From positions 1 to 57,599 of the forward strand of contig CAYRIY010000009.1 in assembly GCA_964424335.1 (NCBI GenBank): a DNA stretch of 57,599 bases, in the 5' to 3' direction. The position numbers were made by a program, and so were the translations under genes. The notes under the pieces were generated by a model that was not told where the DNA came from, did no database searches, and was given only the letters and a program-made list of their open reading frames with translations. This DNA comes from CAYRIY01 sp964424335 (lineage in GTDB: Bacteria > Bacillota > Limnochordia > DTU080 > RSA5). Below, one piece after another: positions 51,449 through 57,599 of the stretch (positions are counted from its first letter, which is position 1; each line of letters begins with the position of its first letter).

Positions 51449-52321
51449 ATGGACAAAACGGACATCCCGCTGTATACGAACGCCTGGGGTTTTTCCGCCG
51501 ACGCCGACCTGACCGTCACCATCGCAGGCCGCTTTCGTTCGGACGAAAACTACCGGACGCAGCCGAGGATCTTGGAGCGGGAGGCCGTGTTTATCTATAC
51601 GGATGGAGGCTCGGGCCGCCTCGTTGTCGAGGGTGCGGAACACCCGGTCTACCCGGGCGAAGGGTTTTTGCTCTTTCCGGGGCATGGACACGAATACCGG
51701 ACCGCCGAGCGGCGTTGGGACATCTGGTGGTTTCACTGCACCGGTCGCCTCATCTCCCTCCTTGGCGAGCGGAGCGGGCGGGCGTACATCCCCCCGACTC
51801 CATTCGATGATCCAAGCGATGTGCTTGACCCAATGAGGACGATCGTGCGCGAGTTTCAAGAGAAGACCTTGCTTTTTGACGTAATCTCCAACGCTTACGC
51901 CCGGGTCGTGCTCGTCGAGCTGATGCGAAAGGCGCAGCTCGGCGCGGCCGATGAGGCGGCCCGCGGCGCGAGACTCGTGCAGGCTGCGTCAGCCTACATC
52001 CGCGAGCACATCGATCGCGTCGTCTCCAACACGGAGCTCGAGCAGCGCTTCCACATGAGCGCTCGGCACCTGACTCGCCTCTTTCGCCAGCATGCGGGTG
52101 AGACGCCCAGGCAGTATGCGATCAGGGCCAAGCTGGCGGAGGCCCAGCGCCTCCTCTACCTCACCGACCTCACCGTAGCGGAAGTCGCCGTCCGGATCGG
52201 CATGCCCGACCCGCATTACTTTTCCCGCCTTTTCTATCAAAAGACAGGAATCACGCCAACTGCGTACCGCCGTCTCCAAAGTGCGGAATCAAAGGGAGAA
52301 AACCCGACCAACGACCTATAA
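51449..52321 (+). CDS. AraC family transcriptional regulator with cupin sensor
   Basis: 290-aa regulator. Residues 1 to about 140 form an AraC-type cupin sensor (VFIYTDGGSGRLVVEG, GEGFLLFPGHGHEYR, WWFHCTGRL). The C-terminal 100 residues carry two helix-turn-helix motifs (NTELEQRFHMSARHLTRLFRQ and VAEVAVRIGMPDPHYFSRLFY). GGAGG lies 14 nt before the ATG, a long spacing, so translation may be weak or start elsewhere. It is divergent from the PhyH-like gene; together they look like a small sensor-enzyme pair. The 3' end runs up to the promoter of the sulfate operon. Confidence 0.87.
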   Translation: MDKTDIPLYTNAWGFSADADLTVTIAGRFRSDENYRTQPRILEREAVFIYTDGGSGRLVVEGAEHPVYPGEGFLLFPGHGHEYRTAERRWDIWWFHCTGRLISLLGERSGRAYIPPTPFDDPSDVLDPMRTIVREFQEKTLLFDVISNAYARVVLVELMRKAQLGAADEAARGARLVQAASAYIREHIDRVVSNTELEQRFHMSARHLTRLFRQHAGETPRQYAIRAKLAEAQRLLYLTDLTVAEVAVRIGMPDPHYFSRLFYQKTGITPTAYRRLQSAESKGENPTNDL

Positions 52322-52330
52322 ACTTCGCCA

Positions 52331-52358
52331 TTGACGCGCCTACCGAGTGTGATATACT
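52331..52358 (+). promoter_or_regulatory. Sigma-A promoter of the sulfate assimilation operon
   Basis: TTGACG (52331-52336), a 16-nt spacer and TATACT (52353-52358), giving a leader of about 60 nt. Confidence 0.75.
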
Positions 52359-52361
52359 TTA

Positions 52362-52392
52362 AAACCACAATATCGAGTATGCCGAGTGGTTT
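52362..52392 (+). promoter_or_regulatory. Inverted repeat at the sulfate operon start site
   Basis: AAACCAC (52362-52368) and GTGGTTT (52386-52392) are exact inverted arms. The left arm covers the expected start of transcription, so this may be an operator or a 5' hairpin. Confidence 0.4.
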
Positions 52393-52423
52393 AGTAGTGT
52401 ATCCTGGGTAGGAGGTCATCCTG

Positions 52424-54064
52424 TTGGCCAAGCGAGAACGAACCCGAGCGGTGCGACGTGAAGCCCCGCTCACCTGGGACGAGGTGCGCGACCGCAACTC
52501 CGTCGAGCGGATCAAATTTGAAAAGCAACCGTACGACCTCATCCACGAAATCCCGAGGCTCGCCGCCACGCCGTACGAGGAGATCGACGAAGACGACATC
52601 TTGCGCTTGCAGTGGTGGGGCCTATACCATGACAAGCCCAAAGTGGGCGAGTTCATGATGCGGGTCAAGATTCCCGGTGGCGTGTTGACGCCTGCGCAGT
52701 TTCGCACGATCGGCCGACTCTCCGAGGAGTTTGGTCAAAACCGAGGAGAGCTGAGCACGCGCCAGTGCGTCCAACTGCACCACATCCAGCTTCCCAAACT
52801 CCCGGAGATCTTTCGGATTTTGAAAGAGTCAGGGCTTACTACGGCGGGCGCCTGTGGCGACATTCTGCGCAACATCACGAGTTGTCCCGCCGCGGGCATC
52901 GACCGAAACGAGCTGTTTGACGTTCGTCCCGTCTTGAAGGAACTCGCCGATTTCTTCTATGGAAATCGCGAGTACAGCGACCTCCCCCGCAAACATAAAT
53001 GGACGATCGCAGCATGCCCGTGCCACTGCAACGTCCCCGAGATCCACGACATCGGGCTGATCGGCGTCATCCAAGACGGCGAACCCGGCTTTGCCATCAC
53101 CGTCGGCGGCGGCCTTTCCACGGCCCCTCGGATCGCGCAAAGCTTCGGCGTGTTTGTGCGCCTCGACGAAACGCGCGCCGTCCTGCAGGGCATGCTCGAC
53201 ATCTGGAGCAACGACCTCACCTACCGGCGCGCCCGCGGCAAAGCTCGCTTTAAGTTTATGGTGGACGATCACGGTCCAGACGGCATCCGCGCCAAGCTCG
53301 AGCAGCACCTGGGGCGGACCCTCACGCCGCTCAAGAGCGTGCCGCTGCCGATCGGGCGGACCGACCACATGGGCATCAACCCGGAAAAAGAAGACGGCCT
53401 GCACTACATCGGGTTCCCCGTATTCCCGGGCCTTATCTCCGGCGAGCAAATGTCCGCAATTGCCGACGTGGCCGAAGAGTACGGCCGAGACGTTCGCCTT
53501 ACCCGCGAGCAAAACTTCATCATCTCCGGGGTCGCGACCCAGGACATCGACAAGGTGATCGACGCCGTCGAAGCGATCGGGTTCACGCTCGACGTCAACC
53601 CGATCAAAGGCCACAGCATCGGGTGCACGGGCAACCCCTACTGCAACTTCGCCGTGGGCGACACCAAACCGCGGCTCGTTCGCCTCGTGGGCCACCTCGA
53701 GCGACGCTTTGGCCAGGCCATCTCGGACTTTCGCATCCACTTGGACGGGTGCCCCCACGCATGCGGCCAGCACTTCATCGGCGACATCGGCATCCAAGGG
53801 ACGACCAAGCGGACCGAAGACGGCAAAGTGCAGGCGTACGACGTCTTCTTGCGGGGCGGCACGGGCCTTGAGGCCGGGCTTGGCACCCCGCTGGCAAGGC
53901 GGGTGCCCACCGACGAACTCGATGAATACGTCGAGCGGATCGTCGGCCTTTACCTCGCCGAGCGGCAAGCGGGCGAGAGCTTCCAAGCCTTTTGCCGCTC
54001 TCGATCCGACGAAGCGTTGCTCGCCGCGATGCAGGGAACGACCGACGAAAGGAGCGCCGGATAG
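52424..54064 (+). CDS. sir: Ferredoxin-type sulfite (or nitrite) reductase
   Basis: 546-aa cytoplasmic enzyme that reduces sulfite to sulfide with six electrons. Two ferredoxin-like halves are followed by the sirohaem/[4Fe-4S] ligands GCTGNPYCNFA (C-x5-C) and DGCPHACGQH (C-x3-C). STRQCVQLHHIQL and GACGDILRNITSCP are sirohaem- and substrate-contact motifs. Sulfite is favoured over nitrite because the next genes are APS reductase and cysD. TTG start with AGGAGG 8 nt upstream. It is the first gene of the operon. Confidence 0.9.
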   Translation: MAKRERTRAVRREAPLTWDEVRDRNSVERIKFEKQPYDLIHEIPRLAATPYEEIDEDDILRLQWWGLYHDKPKVGEFMMRVKIPGGVLTPAQFRTIGRLSEEFGQNRGELSTRQCVQLHHIQLPKLPEIFRILKESGLTTAGACGDILRNITSCPAAGIDRNELFDVRPVLKELADFFYGNREYSDLPRKHKWTIAACPCHCNVPEIHDIGLIGVIQDGEPGFAITVGGGLSTAPRIAQSFGVFVRLDETRAVLQGMLDIWSNDLTYRRARGKARFKFMVDDHGPDGIRAKLEQHLGRTLTPLKSVPLPIGRTDHMGINPEKEDGLHYIGFPVFPGLISGEQMSAIADVAEEYGRDVRLTREQNFIISGVATQDIDKVIDAVEAIGFTLDVNPIKGHSIGCTGNPYCNFAVGDTKPRLVRLVGHLERRFGQAISDFRIHLDGCPHACGQHFIGDIGIQGTTKRTEDGKVQAYDVFLRGGTGLEAGLGTPLARRVPTDELDEYVERIVGLYLAERQAGESFQAFCRSRSDEALLAAMQGTTDERSAG

Positions 54065-54882
54065 TGGCAAAGTCAATCGAACGGGCGGATGAGCGCGTCG
54101 TCCTCGACGATTACGAGGCCGGAGAACTTAGCGTATTCTTTGAAGACAAAGAGCCGGAGGACGTGCTTGAGTGGGCGTTTGAGCGCTTCGGCGAATTGCG
54201 GTTCGCGCTGATTTCGAGCTTTCAAGCCGAAGCGATGGTCCTGATCGACATGGCCTGGCGCATCAACGAGAACGTGCGGGTGATCACGGTCGACACGGGC
54301 CGTCTCCCGCAAGAGACGTACAACCTGATCGACAAAGTCCGCAACGAGTACGGGATCGCCGTCGAAGTCGTCATGCCCGAGGCAAAACTCGTGGAAAAGA
54401 TGGTGAATCGAAACGGCATCAACCTCTTTTACCGGGACGTCGACTCAAGACTTCTTTGCTGCCACATTCGCAAAGTGCTCCCCCTCACCAACATCTTGGT
54501 CGATCTCGACGCCTGGGCGACCGGCCTGCGTCGCGGCCAGTGGGCGACCCGCGGCAACATCCGCAAAGTGGACATCGACCACGATCACGGCGGGCTCGTC
54601 AAGATCAGCCCTCTGGCCGATTGGAGCGACGAAGCCGTGTGGAATTACATCCGCGACAACGGCGTCCCCTACCACGAACTGTACGACAAGGGTTATACGA
54701 GCATCGGATGCGCCCCGTGCACACGCCCGGTCGCCGAGGGCGAAGACGCCCGCAGCGGCCGCTGGTGGTGGGAGACGGGGGCGCCCAAGGAGTGCGGAAT
54801 GCACTGCCCCATCGAGACAGGTGGGTTTGAACACGAAGTAGAGATCATCCTCGGCGAGCGGGCCGACTTAAGGGAGCAATGA
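54064..54882 (+). CDS. cysH: Adenylyl-sulfate (APS) reductase, thioredoxin-dependent
   Basis: 272-aa enzyme that reduces activated sulfate to sulfite. SSFQAEAMVLIDM near residue 51 is the nucleotide-binding loop. Cys132-Cys133 (CCHIRKVLPL) and Cys216-x2-Cys219 (GCAPC) are the [4Fe-4S] ligands of the APS-specific type, and ECGMH (Cys244) is the catalytic cysteine. The cluster cysteines separate it from PAPS-specific CysH, and no CysC kinase is seen here. GTG start overlaps the preceding stop by 1 nt. An extra Cys248 follows the catalytic motif. Confidence 0.93.
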   Translation: MAKSIERADERVVLDDYEAGELSVFFEDKEPEDVLEWAFERFGELRFALISSFQAEAMVLIDMAWRINENVRVITVDTGRLPQETYNLIDKVRNEYGIAVEVVMPEAKLVEKMVNRNGINLFYRDVDSRLLCCHIRKVLPLTNILVDLDAWATGLRRGQWATRGNIRKVDIDHDHGGLVKISPLADWSDEAVWNYIRDNGVPYHELYDKGYTSIGCAPCTRPVAEGEDARSGRWWWETGAPKECGMHCPIETGGFEHEVEIILGERADLREQ

Positions 54883-54886
54883 TCTA

Positions 54887-55348
54887 ATGCATGCGATCAC
54901 TCTGTCCGAAGGGCAGCGAGAGCTCGTCGCCATCGAGGCCGAGCACATCGCGAACAAGGCTGCCAGCGAGGAATCTAAAGCGACGTTTAGCCGCCTCGCG
55001 TCTGCGGCAGCCGAGGGAAAGCTCCCCGAAGAGTTCTCCTCGGCGCTCGGCGAATTGCTGGCCTTGGGCCTTGCCTCCGGGAGGATCCGGGCCGTCCACG
55101 GACCCCACGGCGAACTGGACGCCGTCAACTTGTATCGGCGCACCCCGCAGGGAAAGGCTTATCACGCCCAATTTGACGATGTGAATGCGATGTTTCGCGC
55201 CTTTAAGGACCAGCGGATCCACCAGGTGTCGCTGTCAGCCCGAGGCCCCGGGATGTTCTCACTCACCCTGGAGACGGAAGCCGCCCGCGTCGTCGTCTCC
55301 CTTACGCAAAGCGGCGTCGACGTTCGCAGCGTCGAGGTGGCGGTGTGA
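54887..55348 (+). CDS. Unknown protein of the sulfate assimilation operon
   Basis: 153-aa soluble protein that I do not recognise. It has no cysteine and no membrane segment. The N-terminal 60 residues are helical and charged (LSEGQRELVAIEAEHIANKA), and the rest looks alpha/beta (GRIRAVHGPHGELDAVNLYR, MFSLTLETEAARVVVSL). It lies 4 nt after cysH and overlaps the siroheme gene by 4 nt, so it is surely in the operon. A role in sulfite or sirohaem handling is possible by position only. Confidence 0.8.
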   Translation: MHAITLSEGQRELVAIEAEHIANKAASEESKATFSRLASAAAEGKLPEEFSSALGELLALGLASGRIRAVHGPHGELDAVNLYRRTPQGKAYHAQFDDVNAMFRAFKDQRIHQVSLSARGPGMFSLTLETEAARVVVSLTQSGVDVRSVEVAV

Positions 55349-56031
55349 GTTCCTACGTCGAGCGCACCGGGTGGAAAGGTCCGATGACGACCTTTCCCGT
55401 CTTCGTCGTCGGCCTCGAGCGCCGCACGTGCGTGGTGGTGGGCGGTGGACGGATTGCCGCAGAGAAGGTGCACGCGCTCATCGGCGGCGGCGCTGGCCGC
55501 ATCGTCGTCATCAGCCCCGAGTTGGGCGACGAACTTCGGGCCTTAACCCCCGACCCGCGCATCGTCCACATAAGTCGTCCCTTTGAGGAGGGCGACTTAG
55601 ACGGAGCGTTCATCGTCATTTCCGCGACCGACGATCCCGCCGTCAATCATAAGGTCTACGAGACGGCCGAGGCCAAAGGGATTCTCGCTCAAGTCGTCGA
55701 CGATCCACCGAGGTGCGCGTTTATCATGCCTTCGATCATTCGCCGTGGGGACCTCACACTCGCGATCTCCACAGGCGGGGCAAGCCCGGCGCTCGCCGTC
55801 CGCCTCCGGGAGCGGCTACAGGAGATGATCGGTGAGGAGTACGAGCGCTTTGTCACCTTGGCCGGCGAGATCCGGCCAACGATCATGGACCGCATTCCCG
55901 ATCCCGACCTACGGAAAAAGCTTTGGTACGAGATCGTCGACTCCCCCGTCTTGCAACTGTTGCGGGGCGGCGCATTTGATGAAGCAAAGGCGCACGCACT
56001 CCAGCTCATCGACGAGGCGGCTAGCCTTTGA
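55345..56031 (+). CDS. Precorrin-2 dehydrogenase / sirohydrochlorin ferrochelatase
   Basis: 228-aa enzyme of the Met8p/SirC/CysG-N type. It oxidises precorrin-2 and may insert iron to give sirohaem, the cofactor of the sulfite reductase. CVVVGGGRIAAEKV is the NAD-binding loop, VVDDPPRCAFIMPSIIRRGDLTLAISTGGASPALA cut to AFIMPSIIRRGDLTLAISTG is the conserved centre. GTG at 55345 overlaps the preceding gene by 4 nt; ATG at 55384, after GGAAAGG, is a good alternative that removes 13 residues. Confidence 0.87.
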   Translation: MSSYVERTGWKGPMTTFPVFVVGLERRTCVVVGGGRIAAEKVHALIGGGAGRIVVISPELGDELRALTPDPRIVHISRPFEEGDLDGAFIVISATDDPAVNHKVYETAEAKGILAQVVDDPPRCAFIMPSIIRRGDLTLAISTGGASPALAVRLRERLQEMIGEEYERFVTLAGEIRPTIMDRIPDPDLRKKLWYEIVDSPVLQLLRGGAFDEAKAHALQLIDEAASL

Positions 56032-56099
56032 CCAGTGCGGCGGCCCCACGCCGCCGCTCACACACACCCGACACTCACTTTGCGAAAGGCGGCCCCGCC

Positions 56100-57266
56100 A
56101 TGTCGAATCTGCGATTGCACCCAAACTCCAAACCTCGCCCCGGCCCCGTCTACCTCATCGGCGCGGGTCCGGGCGACGCAAAGCTCATTACGGTCCGGGG
56201 CCTCGAGCGGCTGAGATCGGCGCAAGTCGTGCTCTACGACCGGCTCGTCGCTCCTGCGCTTTTGGGTGAGGCGCCGCCCTTTGCAGAGCGCATCTGCGTC
56301 GGCAAAGCGCCTGGACGCGAGCGGCTCGACCAAAAAGGCATCGAGGCGCTCATGATCGAGCGGGCGACCGCCGGGAAAACGGTCGTGCGCCTAAAGGGGG
56401 GCGACCCCTTCGTGTTTGGCCGGGGCGGCGAGGAAGCCTTGGCCCTAAAGGACGCGGGCATTCCGTTCGAAGTGGTGCCGGGCATCTCGAGCCCCATCGC
56501 CGTTCCGGAGGCGGCGGGCATCCCCGTCACGCACCGGGGCGTGTCGGGCGCGTTTGCCGTGTGGACCGCCCACCGATCGCCTGGCTCGTCCGTGCAGGCG
56601 ATCGACGCGCCGACCCAGGTCATATTGATGGGGACGGCCACGTTGAACGAGACAATCCAGCAAATTCGAGCCATGGGCCGCCCGCCCTCCACCCCGGTCG
56701 CCGTCATCCGCTGGGGCGCTACCGTTCGCCAGCAGGCGGTCTTCGGCACGCTGGAGGACATCGCCGAGCAAGTGCAATCGGCCGGGATCGGCTCCCCTGC
56801 CACCATTATCGTGGGAGAAGTCGTCGGAGTCGGACAGCAGCTCGCGGCAGGCCTCGACGCTGCCTTGGGCGGGCCCCAAGCATTGGCCAACACGGCTGCG
56901 CATCCATGGGCGGAGCTCTTTGGCGGCAAGCGGGTCGCGCTCACCCGCAAGATCGAGTCCGATCCGCTGTGCGAGCGACTCGAAATGGCCGGAGCGGAGG
57001 CGGCGCCGCTTCCCTGCTTGGATGCGGACGGGTCGCCTGCCCGCGAGGTGATCGGCTGCATGGTCGACATGATCCTCGAGGAGATGATCGATGCGGCGCT
57101 CGTTCACTCCCGGCGGGCGCTCGGCGCGCTGGGCGACTTCTTGGAGGACTTGCGTCCCGATATTGTAGAAAGGGTACACGGGTTTCCGATTTACCTGGTC
57201 GACAAGGACCGCGCCGTCCCTGTCGCGCACGTCCGGGAAACCGCATCGGAGGAACTGATCGTATGA
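56100..57266 (+). CDS. cobA: Uroporphyrinogen-III C-methyltransferase with truncated HemD-like tail
   Basis: 388-aa protein. Residues 15 to about 255 are a complete SAM-dependent methyltransferase: GAGPGDAKLIT, VVRLKGGDPFVFGRG, GVSGAFAVWTAH and MGTATLNE. It makes precorrin-2 for sirohaem. The last 113 residues begin GKRVALTRKIES, like the start of uroporphyrinogen-III synthase, and include IDAALVHSRRALGALGDFL, but only about half of that enzyme's usual 250 residues is present. This tail is probably not an active HemD. ATG at 56100 is chosen; cysD follows with a 4-nt overlap. Confidence 0.9.
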   Translation: MSNLRLHPNSKPRPGPVYLIGAGPGDAKLITVRGLERLRSAQVVLYDRLVAPALLGEAPPFAERICVGKAPGRERLDQKGIEALMIERATAGKTVVRLKGGDPFVFGRGGEEALALKDAGIPFEVVPGISSPIAVPEAAGIPVTHRGVSGAFAVWTAHRSPGSSVQAIDAPTQVILMGTATLNETIQQIRAMGRPPSTPVAVIRWGATVRQQAVFGTLEDIAEQVQSAGIGSPATIIVGEVVGVGQQLAAGLDAALGGPQALANTAAHPWAELFGGKRVALTRKIESDPLCERLEMAGAEAAPLPCLDADGSPAREVIGCMVDMILEEMIDAALVHSRRALGALGDFLEDLRPDIVERVHGFPIYLVDKDRAVPVAHVRETASEELIV

Positions 57267-57599
57267 ATGCCCTCGATAGACTCGAAAACCAAAGCATTCA
57301 CATACTGCGCGAAGCGTACAGCGAGTTTAAGCAGCTCTGCATGTTGTGGTCGATCGGAAAGGACAGCACCGTCCTGCTTTGGCTCGCGCGCAAAGCGTTT
57401 TTTGGCCACGTGCCGATCCCGCTCGTTCACGTGGACACGAATTACAAGATCCCGGAAATGATCGAGTACCGCGACCGGCTCGCGAGGGAGTGGCGCCTCG
57501 ACATGATCTACGGGCAAAACGAAGAGGCGCTCAGGTCCAAGGCAACGTTTCCCGACGGCAACGCCACGCGCCTTGAGTGCTGCAAGGCGCTGAAGACCG
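57263..57599 (+). CDS. cysD: Sulfate adenylyltransferase subunit 2 (partial, cut by window end)
   Basis: The first 112 residues of CysD, continuing past the window. MLWSIGKDSTVLLWLARKAF (residues 27-46) is the PP-loop that binds ATP, very like the E. coli protein. PLVHVDTNYKIPEMIEYRD and RLECCKALKT follow as expected. The enzyme makes APS from sulfate and ATP, normally with the GTPase CysN, which should lie just beyond the window. ATG overlaps the preceding stop (ATGA), with GGAGGAA upstream. Confidence 0.93.
   Translation, partial: MNALDRLENQSIHILREAYSEFKQLCMLWSIGKDSTVLLWLARKAFFGHVPIPLVHVDTNYKIPEMIEYRDRLAREWRLDMIYGQNEEALRSKATFPDGNATRLECCKALKT

Overview
The window looks like chromosomal DNA of a high-GC, Gram-positive, endospore-forming member of the Bacilli. 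I infer an Alicyclobacillaceae-like or similarly deep lineage; no rRNA or tRNA is present to confirm this. The evidence is strong AGGAGG-type ribosome binding sites, frequent TTG and GTG starts, a YfkAB-type radical SAM protein, a YheC/YheD spore-coat-associated ATP-grasp protein, a Bacillus-type one-anchor succinate dehydrogenase and TTGACA/TATAAT-type promoters. Two runs of exactly 100 N (28114-28213 and 35783-35882) are scaffold gaps, and both sit in repeated sequence.

Region by region: (1) 28-3966 is an FbpABC ferric-iron ABC transporter on the minus strand with two DtxR/IdeR-like iron boxes. (2) 4105-8846 holds an orphan solute-binding protein, a Na/phosphate cotransporter, an unknown membrane protein and an RDD membrane protein. 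(3) 8966-22006 is a sugar or sugar-acid accessory region. It has three Gfo/Idh/MocA oxidoreductases, an SDR, a KGPDC/HPS-like decarboxylase, a zinc dehydrogenase that lost its structural-zinc cysteines, a two-domain sugar nucleotidyltransferase, a sugar isomerase/epimerase, a DapA-family aldolase, GntR and IclR regulators and a paired SMR exporter. (4) Inside it, 9932-10412 (minus) is a gene-free stretch with nested hairpins and a strong terminator, which I propose as a large structured noncoding RNA. (5) 22127-25175 holds a gamma-glutamylcyclotransferase-like protein and an orphan solute-binding protein divergent from an AraC regulator; a shared inverted motif lies between them. (6) 25256-30177 is sdhCAB with a divergent LysR gene. 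The sdhC-sdhA intercistronic region carries 104-bp tandem repeats, each able to fold into a three-way junction just ahead of the sdhA ribosome binding site. (7) 30187-51336 holds export ABC systems (DrrAB-like, NatAB-like and a three-gene ABC-2 operon), yfkAB, a nitrilase, a GPH sugar transporter, a cupin, an SGNH hydrolase, dapL, a GH51 arabinofuranosidase, an aldo/keto reductase, YheC/YheD, a SulP transporter and a fused spermidine-synthase-like protein. (8) 51449-57599 starts with an AraC gene and continues with a sulfate assimilation operon: sulfite reductase, APS reductase, an unknown protein, siroheme-synthesis enzymes and a cysD cut by the window end.

Functionally, the sulfate operon is self-consistent: CysD activates sulfate, CysH reduces APS, the siroheme enzymes make the cofactor and the sulfite reductase uses it. 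The sugar region looks like two or three divergent catabolic units under GntR and IclR control whose substrate I cannot name. The two features least explained by known gene content are the structured 104-bp sdh repeats and the 9932-10412 RNA candidate.
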